Shown one piece after another: positions 32,590 to 42,983 of a stretch of 64,000 nucleotides of DNA. Within the stretch, counting starts at the first letter, position 1; every line of letters begins with the position of its first letter. The position numbers were made by a program, and so were the translations under genes. Location: contig OZ024757.1 in NCBI GenBank assembly GCA_964016885.1, positions 14,961,423 to 15,025,422 of the forward strand, given 5' to 3'. Under the pieces are notes generated by a model that saw nothing but the letters and a program-made list of their open reading frames with translations, was not told the origin of the DNA and did not search any database. The stretch comes from Eledone cirrhosa. Its lineage: Eukaryota > Mollusca > Cephalopoda > Octopoda > Eledonidae.

Positions 32590-33740
32590 ATTGCTAAGGT
32601 TACTATGTTCAACTATTCCATGCGGGGAGCTATGAGGCTTACTATTACTGTTACTTAGTCCATTGGTACCCTGATGGTTCATTTTACTGGTATTCCTAAC
32701 CCTCCTGCTTGAATTATCTCTAGTATCAATGGACATATTATGTGTTATAACAGCACTGGTAGAGCTACTATTTGGACTACTATTTCCCTGGGCATAATGT
32801 AATTTGTCCCTAAATCCGGATTTAGCTAAGGCATCATTATAATAATCAGCCTGCGAGTTAAACGCCTCTTCGCTATGCGAGAGTGAACTTATTCTGTTAG
32901 AGACCCCCTTCAATATACCACTGATGACCGACTTAGGGTGGTTAGAGTTAGTATTCACATAAGTCAGCAATTCATTAGGCTTATGGTACGGTGTGTACGT
33001 ATGGTTACCTAAGTCCAATGTAACATCAAGAAAGTTGACAGTTCTATCATTTATATCCATAGTAATGGACAGATTAAAGGTTTTAAAGAATTTATACAGC
33101 TTTTTCCTAATGCTCACTATATTATACTTGCTAACATCTATGGAGAGTAGGGCATCATCGCGGTACAACCCACCCCTAAGGAAGGGGAAGTTACTATGTA
33201 GTTCGGTAAAGAGGTAGAGCCCAACTAAGTCAGTGACCTGAGCAGAATCACTTGACCCCATAGTAATGTCAAAATTATCCGGTGTGTTTTTTCTCGTCCA
33301 TAAAGTATCCTCAAACATAATGATAGTCTTACGTGCAGCGAGAACGATATCTATCTGTGGCCGTGTAAGGTTCCCTTTCTGCATGGCTAGGATAAGGGCC
33401 TTATTGAGGATGATAGGAGATATAGATGTATAATAAGCATCAATATCAAATTGGATAAACCTAAGCGAGTCACACTTACAATCCGTAGAAAACAACTTAA
33501 TGACTTCACTAGTATTACCCCATAGCTCAAGGAATGTTTTTTCTTTAACTAGGGGAATTACGCTATCTAAGATTCTCTTACTTATAATCCCCAGATCAGA
33601 CTTAGAGGGGCAGATAAGCCTAACTGAAGGGTTACTAATAAAGTTTTCCTTATGGTCCTTAAGGGTGAATCTAGGCTGTTTGGGGTAATATGGTTGAGTG
33701 TGTTTATCCAAACCTAATTTTACTACTATGTTATACCCCG
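32590..33740 (-). pseudogene. Penelope-like element PLE3, reverse transcriptase part
   Basis: The minus-strand frame starts near 33740, 5'-truncated by microsatellite, with LDKHTQPYYPKQPRFTLKDH. RT blocks follow: KIRLICPS-type SVRLICPSKSDLG, RFIQFDIDAYYTSISP (motif A), MGSSDSAQVTDLVGLYLF (motif B region), YRDDALLSID (active site) and VNFLDVTLDL. The linker ends NLSNG plus about 14 Asn residues at the T2 junction. The GIY-YIG part is absent. The frame itself has no internal stop. It is a different copy from PLE2: both contain the region after the RT (SGFRDKLHY here, SFTGYKMSYN there). Confidence 0.88.
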
Positions 33741-34070
33741 CTAGATATATATACATATACATGTATGTATGTCTCTTGGTATAAACTATACTATACATAC
33801 ATATACATACATATACACACACATACATACATTCACATACATACACACACACAAACACATACATACACACATATACATATATATATACATATATATATAC
33901 ATACATATACACACACACATATATATATATATATATACACACATATGCACACACACATACATACACATACACACATACAAATACATACACATAAACACAT
34001 ATACACATACACGCACTCGTTCACACACATATACATGTATCTATATATATATATATATATTTTGAAAAAG
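33741..34070. repeat. (CATA)n/(CACA)n/(TA)n microsatellite
   Basis: Nearly pure simple repeat; all long frames here are artefacts. Confidence 0.95.
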
Positions 34071-34190
34071 TAGTGGGACAAATTATAAACTGAGCCTGAT
34101 AGAAGATTAAAATAATTATTATCACTACTAAATTATTAATATTATCATCAAGTAATTAATTATTCATTATTTACCATTCACTATTCATTA
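34071..34190. other. AT-rich spacer, no gene
   Basis: A short AT-rich stretch with repeated ATTATTAAT and ATTCATTA phrases before the direct repeat that flanks the CsRn1-like element. Confidence 0.5.
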
Positions 34191-34272
34191 CCTATCCTTT
34201 ATCTTTCATCCATTCGTTACTTAATCATTCACTTATTAATTAATAAATAAATGAATTAACTAACAAACAAAC
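34191..34272 (+). repeat. 82-bp direct repeat, left of the CsRn1-like element
   Basis: It is identical to 40043-40124. The two copies abut the outer edges of the 5' and 3' LTRs, where a 4-6-bp target duplication would be expected. Confidence 0.85.
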
Positions 34273-34410
34273 GCAAGAAACCAGCCTCTGTACCACACCA
34301 TTGTTTGTGCTACATCAAAAATAAACGTATATTTCCTCTCTAATTTCTGCTGTTGAAATCATTATTATGTCACTCGTATCTCGATAACATCTATAACTAA
34401 TACTGCTAAA
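34272..34410 (+). repeat. 5' LTR of the CsRn1-like element
   Basis: The roughly 138-bp sequence is identical to 39905-40042. The 3' copy begins TGCAAG; the first base here is C. It ends ATACTGCTAAA, followed one base later by the primer-binding site. It is short for an LTR. Confidence 0.88.
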
Positions 34411-34411
34411 G

Positions 34412-34426
34412 TGGTGACCCCGACGT
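34412..34426 (+). promoter_or_regulatory. Primer-binding site for tRNA-Trp
   Basis: TGGTGACCCCGACGT is complementary to the 3' end of eukaryotic tRNA-Trp including CCA (…ACGTCGGGGTCACCA). Use of tRNA-Trp is the hallmark of CsRn1-clade Ty3/Gypsy elements. Confidence 0.85.
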
Positions 34427-35703
34427 AAGAATTTAACGCAGCCCTTCTTTTTCATTCAGTTGAACTTTTATTGCCATGTTGCCGGCTTTTTCGCAACTTG
34501 CGAAGATACAATATATTCCTTTCAGAGTTTTTTTTGAAAAATTAGTATTTCAAAAACTTTTTGCTACACTCGGCAACAACAACGACAGCAGCGACAACAT
34601 TGTTTAACCACTGACCAAAACAGGGAATAGTGAGTGGCAGCTTCATAGCCTTACCGACGCAAACCACCACACATCGGAAATATCAAAACGATTCATTCGT
34701 GTAAATAATTTAGAGCAGCCTTTTTGATTTACTTGAATATTTCATTGCCGTTGCCAACTTTTTCGCAACTTACAAAAAAAAAAAAGAAAAAAAAGAGTAT
34801 TTTTCCAAGGTGACGTTGCGTTCCTTCCCAGTTTTGTAATTTCCCGACGAACACATTTTTTGAATTGCGTGTGTGTTCCATTGTAGCAGTGAATAAAATG
34901 TATTTTCCTTCTGCGGAGGAATGGTGTTACGGAGGTAAGTTGGCTGAAGTGTGAGCCAATCAAAACCTTCGGCGCACTAATTCGACTGTCCAGAACTACG
35001 TCACCAGCGTGAGCGGAGGTGACCAAGAGAGTCATTAGTCTACACGCACCTCTCTTATTGACAAGACCAGGCTACACTCATCGCTGCTAACAACATCTCC
35101 ATCTTGCAATGAAGCGGACCAAGCTACATCCTACACATGTAGATACGACCTGTACCTAATGTATCCGTTCAACATGTACGACTAATAAATAGAGTTACAA
35201 CATCGATAATGGATTTAGTCAATATTCTAAATGCCTTCTGATCTCTATTATGTATATTAAGAATTGACCCTAAAACCCGTTATACCATGACTGATCAAGA
35301 GAGAAGAGAAGAAACTTTTTTTTGTGAACATTACTGCTCCGCATGGGGATATACATGCCTTACCTTTTTCTAAGGGATTTTTAGCCACTCGCTACCTTTG
35401 TTGATATCCAACATGGATATATTTTAAAAAACAAACATTTTTTTTTTCTCCTCTTTTTTACCTTATTTGATTTGGCTGGTTCGTTGAAGCAACGCGAGGG
35501 GACAGACGTTGAAGGAAAATTTTTTTTTAAAAGATATATGTATTTTATGTATTTTTCATATTTCCTAATGTTTTGAATGTCTGTTTCTTTTTGCCCTTTA
35601 ACTTTTTCTCAATATTGGCTGTTCTCTTTTTATTGTACAAGGGTACATTAATTGCTGTTTAGATATATATGTATATATATTTTTTTAAATTTTAAAAGTT
35701 AAC
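34427..35703 (+). other. Long leader of the CsRn1-like element
   Basis: About 1.28 kb without a gene lies between the primer site and gag. Two diverged copies of one unit are seen: TTTTATTGCCATGTTGCCGG / CTTTTTCGCAACTTGCGAA (about 34466-34506) and TTTCATTGCCGTTGCCAACT / TTTTCGCAACTTACAAA (about 34739-34775). A (TA)n precedes gag at 35660-35680. Confidence 0.6.
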
Positions 35704-36484
35704 ATGAATGTGCCACATTTGCCCGCCTTTACTGGAAAACCAAAGATGTGGTTTGCCCAGTTACAGGCGTATTTTATGGTCTGTAAGACCGAATCTGACC
35801 AGCGCCTCGCTGTACTGATTAGCGGCCTTCCCCCTAATCTAGCAGATTCGGCCCAAGACCTAATTACATACCCCCCCCCCTCTGACTTGACGTATGAGTC
35901 TTTGAAGGGGCGAGATTTTGAGGAGGAATTGTAAGTCGGTAGAGAGTCGTTTTCGGTCATTGATCGAGGACGAACGATTAGGTGACAGGACCCCTACCGC
36001 TTTTCTCCGGCATTTGCGGGATTTGAGCGATTCCCAAGATCAGGATAGCCCTTTCCTGAAGCAATTGTTCTTCTCTCGCCTACCTCAAGAGGTACAGGCG
36101 ATCCTAGCCCATATGCTAGAGGTGAATACCCTGGATCACATTGCTGTCTCTGCTGACAAAATTGTAGAGGTGACGAAGAGAGACACTTCGAAGCCAAAGT
36201 ACGTTGCTTCCTCTTCTCTTCCTCAATCACGCTCATCAGCGTCTGATGACAAATTAATCACCACAATGGAAGCCATGACTCGTCAAATGGCGGAGTTGTG
36301 CAAGGAATTCAGGTCCTTTGGACGGCAGAGGAGCCGCTCACAACGTTATTCAACTTCTCGCCACCGTAGCCCTTCCAACACACCAGAATCACCATATTGT
36401 TATTACCATGACAGATATGGTAAAAAAGCCGCCCGTTGTAGGCCTCCTTGTGCTTACGAGGGAAAAGACGACCAGAGTCACTAA
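35704..36484 (+). pseudogene. CsRn1-like gag with one frameshift
   Basis: It starts MNVPHLPAFTGKPKMWFAQL, the usual start of these short gags. The frame changes between about 35870 and 35918, where a ten-C run and a four-G run lie. It then continues RNCKSVESRFRSLIEDERLG to TAA at 36482-36484. The C-terminus has CYYHDRYGKKAARCRPPC, a C-x2-H-x9-C-x3-C cluster of the CsRn1 type instead of a retroviral CCHC knuckle. The protein should form the particle. It overlaps pol by about 40 bp in the -1 frame. Confidence 0.88.
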
Positions 36485-39400
36485 CGGCGGATAGTGCGCT
36501 CTGCGAAACAACATCTAACCGCCACTTTTTCATTGAGGACCTGCTGTCAGGTAGAGCTTTTCTGGTTGACACAGGTGCAGTTTGTTCCGTATGGCCTGTG
36601 TGTTGTATGAAGGAGACTCCCCCTGAGACGCCTATTGAGTTGCAGGCAGTAAATTGTTCGCCGATTCGAACTTTCGGACAAATCTCTTTACCTTTGCAGT
36701 TTCGTAATCTGCGGCGCGAGTTTAAATGGATATTTACTGTCGCTGCCTTGCCGTATCCGATTCTAGGCGCGGATTTTCTCCACCATTTTTCATTGACGGT
36801 GGACCTTCGTCGTAAACGCCTAATTAATGGCATCACGGGATTAACTGTTGTTGGCAAGGCAGCAGGAGTTCCAACGGTTAGCCCGACATTTTTTCTTGCT
36901 AACACCGGTGATCCTTTCCATGCGTTGTTGAACTCGTTCCCGCAACTGACTCGGGGAAATTTTCGAGTTGATGAACCAACTCATACCACGGAGCACTTCA
37001 TATCTACAACTGGTGCTCCCGTTTTTTCTCGTCCTCGTCGCTTGCCTCTGGACAAACTCAAAGCAGCACGATCAGAGTTTGATCATATGCTGTAAATGGG
37101 GATTATTCGTTCGTCCACGAGCCCGTGGGCGTCCCCATTACACATGGTACCGAAAGCGAATGGCGATTGGAGACCTACTGGAGATTATCGACGCCTGAAT
37201 TCGATAACGGTACCGGACCGTTATCCTATCCCTCATCTGCAAGACTTTGCGTCTTCGTTGCAGGGATGCAAGATATTCTCCAAACTGGATTTAATTCGTG
37301 CGTACCATCAAATTCCTGTCCATAAAAATGACATTCCAAAAACGGCTATAGTTACGCCATTTGGGTCTTTCGAGTTTTTGACTATGCCGTTCGGATTAAG
37401 GAATGCCGCTAGTACTTTTCAGCGGTTTATGGATGAGGTTACTCGCGGCCTCGATTTCGTCTATACCTATATTGACGATCTGCTCATTGCTAGTTCTTCT
37501 CCAGAGCAGCATACGCACCATTTGAATCTTCTTTTCCGCCGATTGAAGGCGTATAACGTGCAGCTTAATGCACCCAAATGTGTTTTTGGTGCTGAGTCAC
37601 TGACTTTCTTGGGTCACGTCATCGATGCTGATGGTATTCGACCCCGGCCTGAGCGAGTTAAGGTCATAGAGGATTTGCCTCCACCGACCTCACTACGTCA
37701 GTTACGCCAGTTCTTAGGTCTGGTTAACTTTTATAGGCGTTTCGTGCGAAATTGTGCAAAATTGCTTTTCTCCCTGACAGAAATTTTGAAAAATTGTCGG
37801 AGGAAGAACAAAGATATTTCTTTGACAGACACTCAACTTGCTGATTTTCAGCACACCAAAACTGTTTTGGCTAATGCTTCGTTACTGACTCACCCGGTAC
37901 CCGGTGCAAAGCTAACGCTTTGTGTTGATGCATCGGATATCGCTGTGGGCGCAGTACTACAGCAAAACATCAATGGTTACCAGCAACCGCTGGAGTTTTT
38001 TTCCAAAAAGCTAAATCCTGCTGAGACGCGCTACAGCACCTTTGGAAGAGAGCTTTTAGCCATCTATTTGGCAGTGAAACATTTTTCACATGTGCTAGAG
38101 GGTAGACAATTTACTATCCTCACTGACCATAAACCATTGACTTTTGCTTTGAGAGCGAAGGCTGATAAATACTCGCCCAGAGAGACGAGACACCTTGATT
38201 TCATCTCGCAATATACGAGTGATATCCAGCACATTCCGGGTTCACTAAATACAGCAGCCGATACTTTGTCCTGCTTACCCGTGACAGCGATCTCGTCATC
38301 CTCTGACATAGATCTGACTCGTTTGGCTGCGGATCAGCCTCCCCTTGAGTCATTGGATGTCACATCGCCTGAGTTTGCGAATTGCGAGATGAAATACTTG
38401 CCTCTGTCGACTGCAGTTGGCCAAATTCTCTGCGACGTCTCTTTGGACGTGCCTAGGCCCTTCGTTCCAGAGAATCATCATCGGACCGTGTTTCTGGGAT
38501 TACATAGTATCTCGCATCCAGGATCTTCTGCCACAGCAAAGCTCATATCAGCTAGATTTTTCTGGCCAAATATGAGGCGTGAAATTGCTGCTTGGTGCCG
38601 TTCCTGCGTCGCTTGCCAGAGATCAAAGGTCCATCGACACGTCAAGACTCCCCTGGGTACCTTTGCTAATCCAGATGCGCGTTTTTCACATATTCATATT
38701 GACATAGTGGGACCTTGGCCTGTCAGCGATGGTTTTTCTTATCTGCTGACCGTCATTGACCATTTTTCGAGATGGCCTGAGGCCATCCCCTTGAAAAACA
38801 TCACCGCGGAGACAACAGCACGTGCTCTGGTGTCTGGATGGATCTCTCGATATGGAGTTCCATCCACAATAACTACCGACCGTGGACGACAGTTCGAGTC
38901 GAACCTTTTCCTGGAGCTGTCAAAACTAATTGGTGCTAAACGCATTAGAACTACGGCGTACCATCCCGCTTCGAATGGTATGGTGGAGCGTTTTCACCGC
39001 CAACTGAAGGCCTCCTTAATGGCCGCAATGGACTCGGCGCATTGGAGCGAGTACCTCCCTATTGTGCTACTAGGGATTCGGTCAACGGTGAAGGTCGACT
39101 TTGGATTTTCACCGGCCGAAGTACTGTACAGTGCCCCTCTGACGTTGCCCGGGCAAATGCTTGCCCCTATTGATCTTGATGCCCAAGATCACGCTTCCTA
39201 CGTGTCCCGTTTGCGCTCCTATTTCCACGATTTTCCGCCAATGGACACTAGGAAACAAACTGTCAAGACTGCTGTCCCGAGGGATATTGCCTCGTGGGCG
39301 CATGTCTTTGTAAGGAAAGATTCTGTGAAGCCCCCGCTCACACAGCCTTACACTGGACCTTACCGTGTCTTAGCGCGCTCGGCTAAGCATTTCACGTTAG

Positions 39401-39576
39401 ATATTAAGGGGTCCAGGGAGACAGTTACGTATTTGCCGGTTGAGCGAACGCCTGTTCCTGAACCACCATCATCGCCTGTCCCTACACCACCACCATCGCC
39501 ACGTTACAAGACCATGACCCGTTCAGGTCGTAGGGTCCACTGGCCCAAAAAATTTTGCAGCACCGTCTATATTTAG
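36442..39576 (+). pseudogene. CsRn1-like pol (protease-RT-RNase H-integrase), one in-frame stop
   Basis: Domain order: protease (AFLVDTGAVCSVWP, near 36560; ILGADFLHHF), RT ([44 protein letters not shown] near 37465), RNase H ([43 protein letters not shown]), HHCC integrase zinc region ([26 protein letters not shown]), catalytic core ([31 protein letters not shown]) and a Pro-rich C-terminus ending at TAG 39574. All catalytic acids are present. The only lesion I see is TAA at 37093-37095, just before the RT ([14 protein letters not shown]), in the same frame on both sides. Identical LTRs also mark it as young. Confidence 0.95.
36460..36466 (+). promoter_or_regulatory. -1 frameshift heptamer GGGAAAA at the gag-pol overlap
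   Basis: In the gag frame it is read GAG GGA AAA, that is G GGA AAA, the X XXY YYZ pattern of -1 slippery sites. It lies inside the gag-pol overlap, six codons before the gag stop; pol is in the -1 frame. Confidence 0.7.
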
Positions 39577-39903
39577 ACTATGTTAGCTGCACCTTTTTTT
39601 GCCTCTGTGTTTCTGCTTTTTCTTTGCCTTGTTTTTTTTATGCATGCATGTTGTTTTTTTTGTTTTTTTTAAACATTTTTCAAATCCTTATTCTGGATTC
39701 GATTTTTGGTAGAGCGAATAGCTCCCCCTTGTTGCTTTGTTCGCCATCTTACTCCACATTTGAGTAATGACATCGATTTTCGATAATTTGAAAATCTGGC
39801 TCAGGTACTGTAGTAAGACGCCTCACGCCCCTTGATAGAACAACGCCGGTTGAGAACGCGAGAAAGAAAAGACAGACAGCCACTGGAAAGCCGACTGATC
39901 ACA
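39577..39903 (+). other. 3' non-coding part of the CsRn1-like element
   Basis: T-rich sequence; GAGAAAGAAAAGACAGACAG at about 39859 is the best polypurine-tract candidate, although it lies about 25 bp from the LTR. No envelope gene. Confidence 0.55.
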
Positions 39904-40042
39904 TGCAAGAAACCAGCCTCTGTACCACACCATTGTTTGTGCTACATCAAAAATAAACGTATATTTCCTCTCTAATTTCTGCTGTTGAAATCATTATTAT
40001 GTCACTCGTATCTCGATAACATCTATAACTAATACTGCTAAA
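39904..40042 (+). repeat. 3' LTR of the CsRn1-like element
   Basis: Starts TGCAAGAAACC and ends ACTGCTAAA; I see no difference from 34273-34410. Confidence 0.88.
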
Positions 40043-40124
40043 CCTATCCTTTATCTTTCATCCATTCGTTACTTAATCATTCACTTATTAATTAATAAAT
40101 AAATGAATTAACTAACAAACAAAC
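40043..40124 (+). repeat. 82-bp direct repeat, right of the CsRn1-like element
   Basis: Matches 34191-34272 throughout, then continues into an (AAACAAAT)n/(AAAT)n tract up to about 40220. Confidence 0.85.
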
Positions 40125-40479
40125 AAACGAACAGATAAACAAATAAACAAATAAATAAACAAATAAATAAATAAATAAATAAATAGATAAATAAATAAAT
40201 AAAATAACTAAATAAATAAATCTCGAACGTGTGCGTGCAGCAGTTCATAACTGCACGTATGCAAACATGAGCAGATATATACGTGAATTTGTGTGTGCGG
40301 CCACGGAACCTTACTCAGGGGCATACAACACAATATAAGACCTGGAGGGGAGGAAAGAAGGTAATAATGAGAGATGGAGGGACGGAATTGGGATGGGGTA
40401 CGGGGTGGGGTGGTCAATCGGGGGGCCGGGTGGGTCTGTAGTTTTTGTAATTTGCATAGTTCTTGTGCATGCAATTAGG

Positions 40480-41003
40480 GGAGTGTTCCGAGATCTTGTT
40501 GAGGAGAGGGCTTTGGCGAATAGAATCTCATAGCTCTCGGAGATACAGAGGTCACAGCAATTATGGCCTCCCGTGTAAGATCGCGCTCTCTGGAGTAGTC
40601 TCCATTGGGTCTTGAAGGGGATGGAGTTCCTTTTAATGTGCCAGATGTGGGCGGCGAGTGTTGTTTGGTTAGATTTGTCTGGGCGCCGGAACGAATGTGT
40701 GTGGGCATACCAGCGAGTCTTAAAACTGTTAGAAGTCATCCCGATGTACGAGTTTCTTTTTTCATCGGGGCCTGAGAGTACATCGCATATATAGACGAGA
40801 TCTTTTTTTAGACAGTTGTTGTTGAGGGGGCAGGTAGTCTTATCAGGGCAATTGCAATTGCCATCGGTTGCTGGATGGGCTTCGGAAAAGGTAGACTTAT
40901 TTAGCTTCTTGACGTTATTGTTGGCTAAGTTCCTAGCTAGATTAGGTGTGGTAGAGTAGGAGAGTCTGATGGTATTCTTATTAAGGATTGTATAGTACCT
41001 ATG
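40480..41003 (-). pseudogene. Penelope-like element PLE4, GIY-YIG part
   Basis: Minus strand: YYTILNKNTIRLSYSTTPNL, NCNCPDKTTCPLNNNCL (Cys cluster), LVYICDVLSGPDEKRNSYIG (GIY-YIG start), FKTRWYAHTHSFRRPD and CCDLCISESYEILFAKA. The frame is open from 41003 and ends in a low-complexity tail near 40311-40480. It is separated from its upstream half (41795-42215) by an inserted integrase fragment. A 395-codon minus frame that runs through both is a chimera with antisense integrase sequence. Confidence 0.88.
40961..41003 (+). repeat. 43-bp duplication, left copy
   Basis: AGAGTCTGATGGTATTCTTA through ACCTATG is repeated exactly at 41795-41837. It encodes part of PLE4 on the minus strand (HRYYTILNKNTIRLS), so PLE4 coding sequence is duplicated on both sides of the insertion. 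Confidence 0.9.
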
Positions 41004-41794
41004 GCAGGGAACGTACCTCTCGATGGTCGACTGTGGACCAGGTCGAATGGCGATATGGAGGGAGATGAAGACTGGAACGGCCGAGGAAATCGTGCGGACG
41101 TTGAGAGAGGTGTTCTTGGAGCGGGGCCCTGTGGATGAACTGCTGGACAACAGCGCAGCGTTCTGCTCGGAGGCACTGAGGGAGATGCTCGATGGATGGA
41201 AGGTGGACCGTTTCTTCAGAGCGGCGCACAGGCTGAGCGGGAATGGAATCGTGGAGCAACACCACTGGACGATCAAGGCAATGGCGGAGCGGGGCCATAT
41301 CTCACCAATGGAGGCAGTGTTCTGGTATAATATGTCCCCTCGGGTTGGACAGGTCGAGGAATCGGTGCCACACAGAGCAGTATTCAAATACGAGTGGCGG
41401 CACCCGTGCACGCCACCACAACGGCCAGTGGGGAGAGAGAGTGCATTCGTGCAGGTGGGCGAAGAAGTCTGGGTTAAGCCCCCAGATGCACGGTGCACAT
41501 CTCAATGGGGAAGAGGAACGGTGACGGCCGTAAATTCAAAGAACAATGTGTCCGTGGACGGGGTACCACGTAATGTCCTGGATGTAAGAAGAATCACTGT
41601 GTCGACGGACTCCGAGGAAGAGGAAACCCAGAGCCCTGCCCCATTACTACGAAGATCGCAACGAAGTCGTAGACCACCGACCTGGACGGCAGACTTTCAT
41701 ATGCAGAGGGACGAGGGGGAAATTGATCCTTGAGATCAGGGGGGCGTGTGGGTATGGTGTGGTGTGCGGTGGGGGGGGGGAGTGCTCGACCGGA
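41004..41794 (+). mobile_element. Element G integrase fragment inserted in PLE4 (G3)
   Basis: An open frame at 41023-41733 (236 codons) encodes the integrase C-terminal two thirds. MVDCGPGRMAIWREM carries the first Asp, LLDNSAAFCSEA the second Asp, and SGNGIVEQHHWTIKAM the Glu. RVGQVEESVPHRAVF and the C-terminal SVDGVPRNVLDVRRI follow, then a Ser/Glu- and Arg-rich tail. It keeps a Ser codon and frames where the other two copies (43.4 and 49.7 kb) have TAG and frameshifts, so it is less damaged there, but one codon is lost at LLDN. No LTR is present; it begins in mid-domain and ends in the CTCGACCGGAA 3' region. Confidence 0.88.
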
Positions 41795-42215
41795 AGAGTC
41801 TGATGGTATTCTTATTAAGGATTGTATAGTACCTATGTTGGGTGGGGAAGTGTTTTTGTAAGAGAGTGAAGAAAATTTTAGCTACAGGTGTTGAAACTTC
41901 GCGGTTGAAGGGGGGGGGGCTTGTACCAGCTAATGTGCCTTCGCCTATTCTTCCTGGGTGGGCGTGGGGCTATACTAAGGTAGGTGATCTTATCTCTAAA
42001 GCTGCTGCGGGCCAGGGCCTCGTTGTAATAGGGGGCTGCTGCTCGGCGAGGCTAGATATCCTAATGGAGACACTTTTCACTAGGTTGTCTAATATATTTT
42101 TGGGGTGGTTAGAATTAACGTCTATATATCTAAGGGATTCATTAGGTTTGTGGTACGGGTAGTAAAGGGAAGTTTCTAAGTCGAGGGTAACGTCTAGGAA
42201 GTTAGCTTTAGTTAA
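41795..42215 (-). pseudogene. PLE4, RT C-terminal part
   Basis: Minus strand from 42215: ANFLDVTLDLETSLYYPYHK, PNESLRYIDVNSNHPKNIL, then after a disrupted stretch EVSTPVAKIFFTLLQKHFPT and HRYYTILNKNTIRLS at the 43-bp duplication. The RT active site is missing; the sequence is cut off where the hammerhead-like unit begins at 42216-42222. Confidence 0.85.
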
Positions 42216-42221
42216 GTTTTC

Positions 42222-42266
42222 CTGAAGATTTCATCTGAATGAAACAGTACTAGTCCTGTAGAAGCT
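42222..42266 (+). ncRNA. Hammerhead-like sequence with weakened stem I
   Basis: CTGAAGA (42222-42228), TTTCATCTGAAT stem II, GAAAC (42241-42245), AGTACTA, GTC (42253-42255), CTGTA, GAAGCT. The core matches 16595-16645 exactly, but the 5' strand of stem I was replaced by TTTTC at the junction with PLE4, leaving three or four pairs. Confidence 0.6.
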
Positions 42267-42352
42267 CCTTCTATACAATAAATATATTTTACTCTGCCAT
42301 GTATTGAGTACCTTACTTACTGTGGTTATCCCCGACTCAACCCGGGACCTAC

Positions 42353-42387
<35 letters not shown>
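42267..42387. repeat. PLE-associated flank and (TA)n
   Basis: Shares TGTATTGAGTACCTTACTTA with 15256-15275; (TA)n at 42353-42386. Confidence 0.7.
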
Positions 42388-42392
<5 letters not shown>

Positions 42393-42449
42393 TCAGGTTA
42401 TCAATAATGTAGTGATAATATATCGTTACGTTAGAGATGAACAGCGTAC
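42388..42449 (-). repeat. Inverted copy of PLE5 5' region
   Basis: AAAATTTCAGGTTATCAATA through CAGCGTACG is the reverse complement of 46440-46504, which lies just upstream of the PLE5 start codon. It is joined head-on to PLE 3' sequence, the arrangement expected of an inverted PLE pseudo-LTR. Confidence 0.8.
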
Positions 42450-42982
42450 GATATAATAGCCCCCCATATTCCCACGGACAGGAATTTTGTAAATTATGTA
42501 ATATGGAATTATTTTGTATTATGAAATCCAAAAACATTTTATTAAATAACAGAATAGAGCGATCGTTATACTGTAACCATCGCTTAAAATCTACATTTTC
42601 ATATTATAAATACCACCAGGATTGAACGCCTGTCTCTATCTCCGTTTGATTGTCAAAATAGATATTAACATTCTCTATTAGTCTTAATTCTATCAACTCT
42701 TCTATTATTTACCATTTAATATAAACTGCTATAGATAAAATGAGATTTCTGATTTCTTAATTCAATTCCCTAATGCATATACCAGCTGGCTACTAGCATT
42801 GATGTTATTCAGTAGCAATCGAAATCTCCTCCCCAATTGACACTTTATAATTAATACTACTACACCAAATGACCAGCCCTGTCCACTGTCCAATTGGTCA
42901 AGTATAGATTAAAATTGGCACTCCCAAAAATTCTTATTTAGATAAAATAAACCATTTACTCATGGTATTCTCATTAGAAACC
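42450..42982 (+). repeat. Third copy of PLE5 3' region
   Basis: Matches 45585-46107 and 51850-52373 with small indels (for example CAGCTGGCTACTAG against CAGCTACTAG). It is more diverged than those two are from each other. It ends CATTAGAAACCC where element G sequence begins. Confidence 0.85.
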
Positions 42983-42983
42983 C

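Noticed and set aside
20144..33740. PLE2 and PLE3 as one element split by T1 and T2
   Set aside because: Both contain the segment following the RT (SFTGYKMSYN and SGFRDKLHY), so they overlap and are separate copies.
40311..41498. A 395-codon minus-strand frame
   Set aside because: Its first part is the antisense of the inserted element G integrase; only the part below 41003 is PLE coding sequence.
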